Positions 1-9,591 of a stretch of 64,000 nucleotides of DNA are shown here, in pieces. Each line of letters opens with the position of its first letter. The first letter of the stretch is position 1. Source of the DNA: Bradyrhizobium sp. WBOS07 (lineage in GTDB: Bacteria; Pseudomonadota; Alphaproteobacteria; Rhizobiales; Xanthobacteraceae); assembly GCF_024585165.1 (NCBI RefSeq), contig NZ_CP029008.1, positions 1,674,001-1,738,000 on the forward strand. Reading direction: 5' to 3'. Made by a program: the position numbers and the translations under genes. Under the pieces are notes generated by a model. That model was not told the DNA's origin. It did no database searches and saw only the letters and a program-made list of their open reading frames with translations.

Positions 1-379
1 CTGGACCCGCACCGGCGACAAATATGTCCGCGATAGCGATGGCCGCTACACCTTCTGCGGCCGCGCCGACGACATGTTCAAGGTCTCCGGCATCTGGGTC
101 TCGCCGTTCGAGGTCGAGAGCGCGCTGATCACGCATCCCGCCGTGCTGGAGGCCGCCGTGATACCGGAAGCCGATCCGGAAGGCCTCTTGAAACCGAAGG
201 CCTTCGTGGTGCTGCGCCCGGGTGCAAAGACCACGGATTTGCAGGAGACGCTCAAGGAGCACGTCAAGCACAAGATCGGCCCGTGGAAATATCCGCGCTG
301 GATCGACGTGGTGGAGTCGCTGCCGAAGACCGCGACGGGAAAGATCCAGCGGTTCAAGCTGCGCGAGGGCGCGAACTAG
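1..379 (+). CDS. Benzoate-CoA ligase, C-terminal part (5' end outside window)
   Basis: The reading frame is open from base 2 to the TAG at 377-379 and encodes about 125 residues of the small C-terminal domain of an ANL-superfamily acyl-CoA ligase. Visible motifs are the TGDKY-like hinge stretch replaced by RTGDKYVRD at the very start, the GRADDMFKVSGIWVSP segment, and the terminal KTATGKIQRF motif carrying the catalytic lysine. The 'KVSGIWVSPFEVE' form is typical of benzoate-CoA ligases, and boxC and boxB follow on the same strand, so benzoate activation (benzoate + ATP + CoA) is the best call. The N-terminal AMP-binding domain lies upstream of the window, so substrate residues cannot be read. 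Confidence 0.85.
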   Translation, partial: WTRTGDKYVRDSDGRYTFCGRADDMFKVSGIWVSPFEVESALITHPAVLEAAVIPEADPEGLLKPKAFVVLRPGAKTTDLQETLKEHVKHKIGPWKYPRWIDVVESLPKTATGKIQRFKLREGAN

Positions 380-385
380 CAATGA

Positions 386-475
386 GTCGTCATGGCCGGG
401 CCTGTCCCGGCCATCCACGTGCATCCGCGTGTTGGGAGAGGCGTGGATGCCCGGGTCAAGCACGGGCATGACGAC
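386..475. repeat. Palindromic intergenic repeat (family E variant)
   Basis: Ends are inverted: GTCGTCAT at 386-393 and ATGACGAC at 468-475, with further internal pairing (GGCCGGG/CCCGGCC and CATCCACG/CGTGGATG). The element fills the space between the ligase and the hydrolase. It has the same outline as the copies at 26192-26303 and 63363-63464. It is likely a mobile REP-like hairpin transcribed within the operon. Confidence 0.7.
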
Positions 476-495
476 GGAGAGAGAAGAGCGCAGAA

Positions 496-1314
496 ATGAC
501 CAACCTCACCCCCACCGGCTTCCTCGACATCGGCAGCGCCAGCCTCGAATACAAATGGCTCGCGCCGCAATCTGCCGATGCGCCGACCATCGTCATGCTG
601 CATGAAGGCCTCGGCTCGGTCGGGCTCTGGGGCGACTTCCCGGAGAAGCTGCAGCAGGCCACCGGCGCCGGCATCTTCGCCTACTCGCGCGCGGGCTATG
701 GCCAGTCCAGTCCCGTGGCGCTGCCGCGGCCGCTCGACTACATGCAGCGCGAGGCGCTGGACGTGCTGCCGAAGCTGCTCGACATGATCGGCTTCAAGCG
801 CGGCCTTCTGCTCGGCCATTCCGACGGCGCCTCGATCGCGACCATCTATGTCGGGGCGCATCAGGATCATCGCCTGAACGGTCTCGTGCTGATCGCGCCG
901 CATTTCATCGTCGAGGACATCTCGATCAAATCCATCGCCGCGATCAAGACGACGTTCGAGACCACGGACCTGAAGGCGAAACTGGCGCGCTGGCACAAGG
1001 ACGTCGACAACGCCTTCTACGGCTGGAACGGCGCCTGGCTCGATCCGAAGTTCCGCGACTGGGACATCTCGGACTACCTGGCCTATATCCGCGTCCCCAT
1101 CATGGTCGTGCAGGGCGCGGACGACCAATACGGCACCCTGCGTCAGGCCGAGATCGCACGGGAAGAGTGCTACTGCCCGGTCGATCTGACCGTCATCCCA
1201 AGCGCAGGACATTCCCCGCATCGCGAGGCCCCGGCGGCGACGCTCGAAGCGGTCGAGCAATTCGCACGAGCGGCGCTGCGCGATGACCAGGGCCTGCAAG
1301 GGCGCGCCGCGTGA
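496..1314 (+). CDS. Alpha/beta-fold hydrolase of the benzoate (box) cluster
   Basis: A 272-residue protein with the alpha/beta-hydrolase fold. The nucleophile elbow GHSDG (about residue 107-111) gives a catalytic serine, the acid is probably the aspartate in the QGADDQYG stretch, and the histidine is in SAGHSPHRE near residue 235. An HEGLGS oxyanion loop sits near residue 35. A hydrolase of this type often accompanies box genes, where it is thought to act on CoA-thioester or lactone intermediates or to clear dead-end CoA esters; the real substrate cannot be told from sequence. It lies 116 bp after the ligase and could be cotranscribed with it. It ends before the presumed boxC operator. Confidence 0.8.
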   Translation: MTNLTPTGFLDIGSASLEYKWLAPQSADAPTIVMLHEGLGSVGLWGDFPEKLQQATGAGIFAYSRAGYGQSSPVALPRPLDYMQREALDVLPKLLDMIGFKRGLLLGHSDGASIATIYVGAHQDHRLNGLVLIAPHFIVEDISIKSIAAIKTTFETTDLKAKLARWHKDVDNAFYGWNGAWLDPKFRDWDISDYLAYIRVPIMVVQGADDQYGTLRQAEIAREECYCPVDLTVIPSAGHSPHREAPAATLEAVEQFARAALRDDQGLQGRAA

Positions 1315-1347
1315 CGGCAGCAAAGAACGGCTGCGCATGAAACAAAA

Positions 1348-1425
1348 TGCATGTAAGCCCCGTTAGGGGCTAGACGCGTTCAAAAATATGCACTATTGTG
1401 CATCTAACGCTACGGCGAAAATGCA
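1348..1425. promoter_or_regulatory. Candidate BoxR/BzdR-type operator region before boxC
   Basis: Four TGCA tetramers occur at 1348, 1389, 1399 and 1422. The middle two form TGCA-CTATTG-TGCA (1389-1402), matching the TGCA-N6-TGCA arrangement recalled for BzdR/BoxR operators in Azoarcus. A short hairpin AGCCCC-GTTA-GGGGCT lies at 1356-1371. CATAAT at 1424-1429 could be a -10 element overlapped by the last tetramer, which would fit benzoyl-CoA-relieved repression. No boxR gene is in the window. Confidence 0.55.
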
Positions 1426-1447
1426 TAATCAAGCTCAGGGATGACCC

Positions 1448-3136
1448 ATGGCCGGGGAAGATCGGCGCCTCGCAGGCGGCGCGACATTCATCGATTTCCA
1501 GACCGAACCGTCCCGCTACAAGCACTGGAAGCTCGTGGTCGAGGGCGACGTCGCGACGCTGACCATGGACGTCGACGAGAATGGCGGCCTGTTCGAGGGC
1601 TACCTGCTCAAGCTCAACTCCTACGATCTCGGCGTCGACATCGAACTGGCCGATGCGGTCCAGCGTCTGCGCTTCGAGCATCCGGAAGTGAAGGTCGTGG
1701 TGATGCGCTCGGCCAAGAACCGCGTGTTCTGCGCCGGCGCCAACATCCGCATGCTGGCGGGCTCCACCCATGCCCACAAGGTGAATTTCTGCAAGTTCAC
1801 CAACGAGACCCGCAACGGCATGGAAGATTCCTCGGAGAATTCCGGCCAGCGCTTCATCACCGTGGTGAATGGCTCGGCCGCCGGCGGCGGCTATGAGCTG
1901 GCGCTCGCGACCGACCACATCATCCTGGCCGACGACGGCTCCTCCGCCGTGGCGCTGCCCGAAGTGCCGCTGCTCGCGGTGCTGCCGGGTACTGGCGGCC
2001 TCACCCGCGTCGTCGACAAGCGCAAGGTGCGCCGCGACCACGCCGATTTCTTCTGCACCATCGAGGAAGGCGTGAAGGGTAAGCGCGCCGTGCAATGGCG
2101 CCTCGTCGACGAGATCGCGCCGAACTCCAAGCTCGAGGCCAAGATTGCGGAGCGCGCCAAGGAGTTCGCGGCCGCTTCGATGCGCAAAGGCAGCGGCAAG
2201 GGCATCGCGCTGACGCGGCTCAATCGCGTGATCGACCAAAACAGCATTCGCTACGGCTTCGTCACCGTCGACATCGATCGCGCGGCGCGCATCGCGACCA
2301 TCTCGATCAAGGCGCCGGAGGTCGCGCCGCCCGCCGACATCGACGGAATGATGGCGCAGGGCGCCGTGTTCTGGCCGTTGCAAGTCGCGCGCGAGCTCGA
2401 CGACGCCATCCTGCATTTGCGCATCAACGAGCTCGAGATCGCCATGCTGGTGTTCAAGAGCCATGGCGACCGCGCCCATGTGCTCGCTTGCGATGCTTTC
2501 CTCGAAGCCAACAAGGCGCACTGGCTGGTCAACGAGATCAGGCATTATTGGAAGCGCGTGCTCAAGCGCATCGACGTCACCTCGCGCACGCTGGTGACGC
2601 TGGTCGAGCCCGGCTCCTGCTTTGCCGGCACGCTGGCCGAGCTCGTGTTCGCCGCCGACCGCTCCTACATGCTGATCGGCACGCGCCAGGGCGACAATCG
2701 CCCGCCGCCGTCGATCGAGCTGTCCGCCATGAATTTCGGCCCGTATCCGATGAGCCACGGCCTGACCCGGCTGCAATCGCGCTTCCAAGCCGATCCCTCC
2801 GATGTGGAGCGCGCCGAAGCGACGCTCGGCACCAGCCTCGACGCCGAGCAGGCCGAGGAGCTCGGCCTCGTCACCTTCGCGCTCGACGACATCGATTGGG
2901 ACGACGAGGTCCGTGTGTTCCTGGAGGAGCGCGCCAGCTTCTCGCCCGACAGTCTCACCGGCATGGAGGCGAGCCTGCGCTTCGTCGGCCCCGAGACGAT
3001 GGAATCGAAGATCTTCTCCCGCCTCACGGCGTGGCAGAACTGGATCTTCCAGCGCCCCAACGCGGTCGGCGAGGAAGGCGCGCTGCGCCGCTACGGCAGC
3101 GGCCAGAAGCCGAAATTCGATATGACACGGGTATAG
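1448..3136 (+). CDS. boxC: BoxC, 2,3-epoxybenzoyl-CoA dihydrolase (benzoyl-CoA-dihydrodiol lyase)
   Basis: A 562-residue protein, the usual BoxC size, about twice a normal crotonase. It catalyses hydrolytic ring opening of 2,3-epoxybenzoyl-CoA to 3,4-dehydroadipyl-CoA semialdehyde and formate in the aerobic benzoyl-CoA pathway. The first crotonase-like half shows the oxyanion-hole loop VFCAGANIRML (about residue 95) and the glycine-rich helix GSAAGGGYELALATD (about residue 142). The second half carries the looser second domain (PGSCFAGTLAELVFAADRS). An AGGGA ribosome binding site at 1436-1440 supports the ATG at 1448. The TGCA-rich operator lies directly upstream, and boxB follows after a repeat element. 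Confidence 0.95.
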   Translation: MAGEDRRLAGGATFIDFQTEPSRYKHWKLVVEGDVATLTMDVDENGGLFEGYLLKLNSYDLGVDIELADAVQRLRFEHPEVKVVVMRSAKNRVFCAGANIRMLAGSTHAHKVNFCKFTNETRNGMEDSSENSGQRFITVVNGSAAGGGYELALATDHIILADDGSSAVALPEVPLLAVLPGTGGLTRVVDKRKVRRDHADFFCTIEEGVKGKRAVQWRLVDEIAPNSKLEAKIAERAKEFAAASMRKGSGKGIALTRLNRVIDQNSIRYGFVTVDIDRAARIATISIKAPEVAPPADIDGMMAQGAVFWPLQVARELDDAILHLRINELEIAMLVFKSHGDRAHVLACDAFLEANKAHWLVNEIRHYWKRVLKRIDVTSRTLVTLVEPGSCFAGTLAELVFAADRSYMLIGTRQGDNRPPPSIELSAMNFGPYPMSHGLTRLQSRFQADPSDVERAEATLGTSLDAEQAEELGLVTFALDDIDWDDEVRVFLEERASFSPDSLTGMEASLRFVGPETMESKIFSRLTAWQNWIFQRPNAVGEEGALRRYGSGQKPKFDMTRV

Positions 3137-3145
3137 CGACGTTCG

Positions 3146-3262
3146 TGTCCCGGGCGCGCTGCGGCACGAAGTGCCGCTGCGCAGAACCGGGACCCAGAGC
3201 GACGAGACAATGGGTCCCGGCTCAGCAGCGCACCGCTTCGCGCTGCGCAGCGGCCGGGACAG
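3146..3262. repeat. Palindromic intergenic repeat (family H, copy 1)
   Basis: Between boxC and boxB. It contains inverted arms such as GGGACCCA / TGGGTCCC around 3190-3217 and the block GCGCACCGCTTCGCGCTGC. The same blocks recur between pstS and pstC (15171-15307). Such hairpins inside operons commonly stabilise upstream mRNA; that role here is inference. Confidence 0.7.
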
Positions 3263-3287
3263 GAGACCGAACAAGGAGAGCACGGCC

Positions 3288-4739
<1,452 letters not shown>

Positions 4740-4746
4740 CTTTCTT

Positions 4747-4889
4747 ACCTCTCCCCGCTTGCGGGAGAGGTCGGATCACATCGCAGATGTGATCCGGGTG
4801 AGGGGGTACAGGTGCGGCGACTATCTCCCGTGGGGAGAGAGGCCCCTCACCCCAACCCTCTCCCCGCAAGAGCGGGGCGAGGGAGCAGA
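4747..4889. repeat. Intergenic repeat with CTCTCCCCGC hairpins (family C, copy 1)
   Basis: Several nested inverted repeats: CTCTCCCCGCTTGCGGGAGAG at the left, GATCACATC/GATGTGATC in the middle (4773-4793), and CTCTCCCCGC/GCGGGGCGAG at the right. It lies between the convergent ends of boxB and the SDR gene. Related hairpins occur at 24540-24604 and 59556-59655. It may double as a transcription terminator for both genes. Confidence 0.75.
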
Positions 4890-4933
4890 CCTCACGCGTC
4901 GCAAATGGCGCGCGACCTTGCAGCAGCTCGCGC

Positions 4934-5734
4934 CTACCCCGCGATCTCCAGCCCCGCATTCGCGTACACCACGCCGCCGTCGACCGCGATGGTGTTGCCG
5001 ACGACGTAATCGCCCGCGCGCGAGGCGAGATAGATCGCCACACCCGCCATGTCCTCGTCGCTTCCGATCCGCCGCGCCGGAATGCGCTGGGCGACCTCGT
5101 CGCCGTGGTCGCGCGCGGCCCGGTTCATGTCGGACTTGAAGGCGCCCGGCGCGATCGCGGTGACGTTGATGTTGTCCTTGATCAGCTTGGTGGCCATGCG
5201 CCGCGTCAGGTGGATCACCGCGGCCTTGCTGGCGGCATAGGAATAGGTCTCGCCCGGGTTGACGAAGATGCCGTCGACCGAGGCGATGTTGATCACCTTG
5301 GCCGGACGTTCGGCGCTTGCGGCCGCGCGCAACGGTTTCGCCAGGGCCTTGGTCAGGAAGAACAGCGACTTGACGTTGAGGTCCATCACCTTGTCCCAGC
5401 CGCTTTCGGGAAATTCGTCGAACTCCGCGCCCCAGGCCGCGCCGGCATTGTTGACGAGGATGTCGAGCTTCGGCTCCAGCTTGATGATCTCGGAAGCCAG
5501 CCGGTCGCAGCCTTCGACGGTAGAGATGTCGATCGGCAGTGCGATGCACTCGCCGTCATATTGCGCGGTGAGCTCCTTGGCGGTCGCCTCGCACGGCCCG
5601 GCCTTGCGCGCGGTGACGTAGACCTTGGCGGCGCCGGCGCCGAGAAACCCCGCCGCGATCATCTTGCCGATGCCGCGCGAGCCGCCGGTCACCAGCGCGA
5701 CGCGGCCTTTGAGCGAGAACAGGTCGTTGAACAT
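4934..5734 (-). CDS. SDR-family NAD(P)-dependent oxidoreductase
   Basis: A 266-residue classical short-chain dehydrogenase. The N-terminal cofactor motif TGGSRGIGK is near residue 16, NNAG near residue 92, the catalytic serine in NIASVDG, and the YSYAASKAA motif near residue 160 gives the Tyr-x3-Lys pair. The C-terminus IAVDGGVVYAN matches the usual end of the fold. The start at 5734 follows AGGGAGG in the leader; the frame is open further upstream only through repeat sequence. It is convergent with boxB. The substrate is unknown; related rhizobial proteins are annotated 3-oxoacyl-ACP reductase-like. Confidence 0.85.
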   Translation of the reverse strand: MFNDLFSLKGRVALVTGGSRGIGKMIAAGFLGAGAAKVYVTARKAGPCEATAKELTAQYDGECIALPIDISTVEGCDRLASEIIKLEPKLDILVNNAGAAWGAEFDEFPESGWDKVMDLNVKSLFFLTKALAKPLRAAASAERPAKVINIASVDGIFVNPGETYSYAASKAAVIHLTRRMATKLIKDNINVTAIAPGAFKSDMNRAARDHGDEVAQRIPARRIGSDEDMAGVAIYLASRAGDYVVGNTIAVDGGVVYANAGLEIAG

Positions 5735-5837
5735 GAGGCCTCCCTTGGTTGGCGCTGTTTTGGGCGGGGCGGCAAGGGGAGTCAAGGAAGGGGCTGATGA
5801 TATGCGAGTGTGACGCGACATCAGTCCTACAAATTCA

Positions 5838-5970
5838 GTGTCGTCCCCGCGCACGCGGGGACCCATAACCCCAGGGAGTAGTTTGACGAAGACTCGTCGT
5901 TTGGTGCGCCCACCGATCACGATCGAAAAAATTCCGCGGTATGGATCCCTGCGTGCGCAGGGACGACAGC
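5838..5970. repeat. Long palindromic repeat (family A, copy 1)
   Basis: Outer arms GTCGTCCC / GGGACGAC, then GACCCATAACCCCAGGG, a GGTTTGACGAAGACTCG-like core and ATGGATCCC on the right arm. It shares order and spacing with the copies at 19514, 22910, 46238 and 50569. It fills most of the space between the SDR and the deacetylase. Confidence 0.8.
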
Positions 5971-5987
5971 GGAGAGCGGAGCGGCAG

Positions 5988-7046
5988 CTATGCCGCCGCG
6001 ATCCGGCGGAAACCGTTCCACATCGCGGTCGCGGCGCCCGAGGTCAGCACCGGCAGGATTCGCGCGTCCTGGTAATTGCCGTTGAGCGAGACGCGCGGCA
6101 GCGCCGTCATCTGGCCGGCATTTTCGGCAAACAGCATGCCGGGCCGCGTCGTCACCGCGGTCTTGAAGCCGGCCGTCGCAGCCATGCCGAACTCGCGCAC
6201 GCCTGCGGCCCCGCGGTCGCCATAGGGATAGGCGAGATGCAGCACGGGACGCTCCAGCGCCTGCTCGATCCGCGCGCGGCTCACGGCCAGCTCCTCTGCG
6301 GCGATGTCTTCCGCCAGCTTGGCGAGGTTGCAATGGCTGACGCTATGCGCGCCGATCGTGACCAGCGGATCGGCGGCAAATCTCTTCAGCTCGGGCCAGG
6401 ACAGGCAGAGGCTGCGGCACAGCGCAGCCATGTCGACGTCGTACGCCGCGCAGAGCGCCTCGATCTCCCGCGCCAGATCATGCTCGCCCGGCAGCGCGCG
6501 CAGCCAATCGTGCAGGCGGTCGAACGCGGCCTGCTTGGCCGCGGGCGTCGTCGCATCGAGCCGCAGCGCGGAATGGCCGATCTTGATGTCGATCTGCTCG
6601 GCCTTGGCGATCACGGCCTCCAGCGCCGTCCACCACAGCCGTCCGGTGCCTTCGGCAAAATCGCTCGCGACATAGACCGTCAGCGGCGCGTCAAATTCGC
6701 GCAGCACAGGCAGCGCATGGTCCAGATTGTCGCGATAGCCGTCGTCGAAGGTGAAGGCGGCGAAGCGGCGGTCGAAGCGGCCCTGCACCAGCCGCTCATG
6801 CAGCTCGTCCATGGTGACGATGTCGACGTCGATCGAGCGCAAATGGCACAGCGTGGCGCGCAGGAATTCGGGGGTGACCTCGAGATGCCGGTTCGGCTGG
6901 AACGCGGCCTCGCGGGCCGGCCGCACGTGGTGCAGCATGAAAATGGCGCCGACGCCCGACAAAAGCGGGCGCAGCAGATGGTGCGCCCCGCTGAAATAAA
7001 GTGCTCCCAGCCCGGCGCGGATGACGTTGTTACGTAGTTGTTTCAT
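5988..7046 (-). CDS. Polysaccharide deacetylase family protein (NodB-like)
   Basis: A 352-residue protein of carbohydrate esterase family 4. The NodB fold signature is visible: TFDDGYRDN (about residue 98, two aspartates for base and metal), HSVSHCNL (about residue 236, metal histidines), AYPYGDRG, and the late GFKTAVTT and LPRVSLNG blocks. The N-terminal 40 residues are basic and hydrophobic without a clear signal peptide. Members remove N- or O-acetyl groups from surface glycans or peptidoglycan; the substrate is unknown. It diverges from the BON/OmpA gene with a 164-bp gap. The ribosome binding site is weak. Confidence 0.85.
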   Translation of the reverse strand: MKQLRNNVIRAGLGALYFSGAHHLLRPLLSGVGAIFMLHHVRPAREAAFQPNRHLEVTPEFLRATLCHLRSIDVDIVTMDELHERLVQGRFDRRFAAFTFDDGYRDNLDHALPVLREFDAPLTVYVASDFAEGTGRLWWTALEAVIAKAEQIDIKIGHSALRLDATTPAAKQAAFDRLHDWLRALPGEHDLAREIEALCAAYDVDMAALCRSLCLSWPELKRFAADPLVTIGAHSVSHCNLAKLAEDIAAEELAVSRARIEQALERPVLHLAYPYGDRGAAGVREFGMAATAGFKTAVTTRPGMLFAENAGQMTALPRVSLNGNYQDARILPVLTSGAATAMWNGFRRIAAA

Positions 7047-7210
7047 GACCCGTCGGCGGACTCTGGTATTCCGTCCTCAACTTACGGAAGAACCCTTGAA
7101 GAAAAAGTTATTCCGATTGTCCGACCCGTGCCTTCGGAAGGGCGCCATTTCCGGTTTGACAGCCTGCCAAGGGTTTGTTTTGTCTCCGGTTCCAGAGTTC
7201 GGGTCGTCGA

Positions 7211-8605
7211 ATGCAGAAGCTTTTCAGGTGGGCCAGCAAATGGTGGCTGGGGCTGATTCCACTGGCCGTCATGTGGGGATTTGCGGCCTGGAATAACACC
7301 TTACCGGTGGAGGCCGACCTGTCGGCCCGCAGCTCGGCCGCGCTGAAGGGGACCGTTCTGGACAAGACCCGGATCGCGGTCGACGGCCGCGACGTCAGCC
7401 TGGTCGCGGACGCCTTCTCCGAGGAGGGGCGCCGCGACGCCGTGACGGCGGTCGAGACCGTCCCGGGCGTGCGCCTGGTCGACGACCGGACCCGGCTCGT
7501 TCCCGAGGCCCAGCCGTTCGTCTGGAACGCCGAGCGCGACGTGGTGCGGGTGACGCTGTCGGGCTCCGCGCCGCTGCCGTCGATCAAGGGCCGGCTGACC
7601 GAGGCGGCCCGCAAGGAGGTCGGCGGCGCCGAGGTGGCCGACCAGATGGGGCTGGCGCGCGGTGCGCCGCCCCGGTTCGAAGCCGCCGCGATGCTGCTGC
7701 TCGACCAGATCGGCAAGCTGAAGGACGGCAAGATCACGATCACGGATACCAAGGTCAATCTGTCGGGCATGGCGCGCGAGCTCGGCGGCCGCGAGGCGAT
7801 CGCGGCTGCGCTGAAGAACCTGCCCGAGGGCTTCTCCGTCGCCGCCAACGACGTCAAGGCGCCGCCCTACATCTTCCAGGCCTACAAGGATCCGGTCGCG
7901 GCGACCGTGACGCTGACCGGCTACGTCCCCGACAACAACGTGCATGCGGCGATCGCCACCAGCGCCGCGCGAAAGTTCTTCACCGAGAAGGTGGTCGACA
8001 ATCTCAAGGCCAGCATCGGCGCCCCCGGCTCCTTCAACACGGCCGTGGTCGCCGCGCTCGGCGCCCTCTCGCGGCTGTCGACCGGCACGCTCGTCGTGTC
8101 GGACCGCGAGGTGAAGCTGTCGGGCGATGCGCTCTACGAGGGGGCCGCCAACGACATCCGCGCTGGCCTCGGCAAGGACTTCCCCAAGCACTGGCAGTAC
8201 AAGCCGGAGATCACCGTGAAGCCCGCGGCAGGGCCGGTCGACGGCACCGTGTGCCAGCAATTGTTCACCGACCTGCTGGCCAAGGGCAAGATCCGCTTCA
8301 CGCCCAAGCGTGCCGACATCGATCCGGATTCCGTCGCCATCCTCGATCACCTGATCGAGACGGCGCTGCGTTGCCCAGCCGTGAATATCGAGGTTGCCGG
8401 GCATACCGATGCCGACGGCGAGGATGGCTTCAACCGGGCCCTCTCCGAGAAGCGCGCCCAGGCGGTGATCGACTATCTGGTCAAGGCCGGCCTGCCCGCG
8501 AGCCGCTTCACAGCGGTCGGCCATGGCAGCACGCAGCCGGTCGCCGGCAACGACACCGACGACGGCAAGGCGAAGAACCGCCGCATCGAATTTCTGGTGA
8601 GGTGA
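7211..8605 (+). CDS. BON- and OmpA-domain envelope protein
   Basis: A 464-residue protein with one N-terminal membrane segment (about residues 8-26, WWLGLIPLAVMWGFAAW), then repeated BON-like modules (about residues 40-330, phrases such as VSLVADAFSEE, VTLSGSAPL, VTLTGYVPDN). A C-terminal OmpA-like peptidoglycan-binding domain contains GHTDADG, ALSEKRAQAVIDYL and KNRRIEF. It probably links the inner membrane to the peptidoglycan. I chose the ATG at 7211; a TTG at 7175 would add 12 residues. A TTGACA box at 7156-7161 may be its -35. A small membrane protein follows two bases after the stop. Confidence 0.85.
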   Translation: MQKLFRWASKWWLGLIPLAVMWGFAAWNNTLPVEADLSARSSAALKGTVLDKTRIAVDGRDVSLVADAFSEEGRRDAVTAVETVPGVRLVDDRTRLVPEAQPFVWNAERDVVRVTLSGSAPLPSIKGRLTEAARKEVGGAEVADQMGLARGAPPRFEAAAMLLLDQIGKLKDGKITITDTKVNLSGMARELGGREAIAAALKNLPEGFSVAANDVKAPPYIFQAYKDPVAATVTLTGYVPDNNVHAAIATSAARKFFTEKVVDNLKASIGAPGSFNTAVVAALGALSRLSTGTLVVSDREVKLSGDALYEGAANDIRAGLGKDFPKHWQYKPEITVKPAAGPVDGTVCQQLFTDLLAKGKIRFTPKRADIDPDSVAILDHLIETALRCPAVNIEVAGHTDADGEDGFNRALSEKRAQAVIDYLVKAGLPASRFTAVGHGSTQPVAGNDTDDGKAKNRRIEFLVR

Positions 8606-8607
8606 CG

Positions 8608-8904
8608 ATGCCCTATCTCGTCTCGTTCCATCTGGGTTGGCTGATCGGCTCGCTGCTGCTGGGCTTCTGCATGGGCTGGATCTCGGTGGTCCAGCGCGGC
8701 AACGGCACCTCGAAGGTGACCGCGCGCTGGCTCGCCGCGCTCGTCGCCGCCCTGGTCGCGGCCTCGTTCGCCCATGTGGTCCCCGGCCGCTTCGGCTACT
8801 GGCTCGACCTCGGCCTGATCATGTTCGCCTGCTACCTCGTCGGCTGCACCATCGGCGCCTGGCTGCGCGACCGCGTGGTCGCGCGCAGCATGCGGACCGG
8901 CTGA
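8608..8904 (+). CDS. Small inner-membrane protein, unknown function
   Basis: 98 residues with three predicted membrane segments: GWLIGSLLLGFCMGW, WLAALVAALVAASFAHV and LGLIMFACYLVGCTIGAWL, and a short basic C-terminus. It starts two bases after the stop of the OmpA-domain gene, with GAGGTGACG as ribosome binding site, so the two are translationally coupled and probably work together in the envelope. I do not recognise a named family. Confidence 0.75.
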   Translation: MPYLVSFHLGWLIGSLLLGFCMGWISVVQRGNGTSKVTARWLAALVAALVAASFAHVVPGRFGYWLDLGLIMFACYLVGCTIGAWLRDRVVARSMRTG

Positions 8905-8965
8905 GGCTCCGTCACCGGCCCCTTTGTCTCGTCACCGGTCATCAAGAGCCGGGAAATGTCAGCGC

Positions 8966-8994
8966 TTGACATTAATACGTACGTACGTATTATA
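8966..8994 (+). promoter_or_regulatory. Promoter overlapped by a perfect 20-bp operator palindrome (TetR autoregulation)
   Basis: TTGACA at 8966-8971 and TATTAT at 8988-8993 (16-bp spacer) form a good sigma70 promoter. The palindrome TAATACGTACGTACGTATTA (8973-8992) fills the whole spacer and enters the -10. It is a classical TetR-type operator layout. The expected transcription start is at or next to the ATG at 9001, so the message is probably leaderless. Confidence 0.75.
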
Positions 8995-9000
8995 TCCTCC

Positions 9001-9591
9001 ATGCCCAAACCTTCCCTCAAAGACGCCATCCTCGATGCCGGCCTCAAGGTCATGTTCCGGACCGGCTATCACGGCACCAGCGTGCGCGATGTCACCGCCG
9101 CGGCGGGCGCGCCACAGGGGTCCTTCACCAATCATTTCCGCTCCAAGGAAGTGTTCGCCGCGGAGGTGCTCGATCGCTATTTCGAGATCACGAAGGGATT
9201 GGTCGCGGAGGCCCTTGAAGACGGCTCGCTGACCCCGCGAGCCCGGCTCAAACGCTATCTCGATATCATTACCGGACGGCTCGAAGCCGACGGCTACGGC
9301 CGCGGCTGCCTGATCGGCGATCTCAGCCTTGAGGCGGCCGGCAGCAGCGAGATGCTGCGCGCCCGCCTTGCCGAGATCTTCGCCGAGTGGCGCATGCCCT
9401 TCGCCGCCTGCATCCGCGAGGCGCAGACAAGCGGCGAGATCGATTCCGAATTCGAGCCCGAGGAGCTTGCCGACTTCCTGCTCGCGTCCTGGCAGGGCGC
9501 GATCCTGCGCATGAAGGTCGACCGCACGCCCCAGGCGCTCGAGCGTTTCAAGACCATCGCATTCAAGACCGTCTTCAAGGAGCCGACATGA
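9001..9591 (+). CDS. TetR/AcrR-family transcriptional regulator
   Basis: 196 residues. The N-terminal helix-turn-helix reads GTSVRDVTAAAGAPQGSFTNHF (key pieces at residues 24-46), followed by KEVFAAEVLDRYF, typical of TetR. The ligand-binding C-terminal domain contains GRGCLIGDLSLEAA, a sequence shared with TetR members that control dehalogenase and reductase genes. The ATG at 9001 lacks a Shine-Dalgarno sequence and lies 7-8 bases after the -10. It overlaps the dehalogenase start by ATGA, so it probably represses its own operon through the palindrome at 8973-8992. Confidence 0.9.
   Translation: MPKPSLKDAILDAGLKVMFRTGYHGTSVRDVTAAAGAPQGSFTNHFRSKEVFAAEVLDRYFEITKGLVAEALEDGSLTPRARLKRYLDIITGRLEADGYGRGCLIGDLSLEAAGSSEMLRARLAEIFAEWRMPFAACIREAQTSGEIDSEFEPEELADFLLASWQGAILRMKVDRTPQALERFKTIAFKTVFKEPT

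Noticed and set aside
5838-5970. Possible CRISPR-like array among the many repeats
   Set aside because: Copies are tens of kilobases apart, palindromic and variable; there are no regularly spaced direct repeats with unique spacers and no cas genes.
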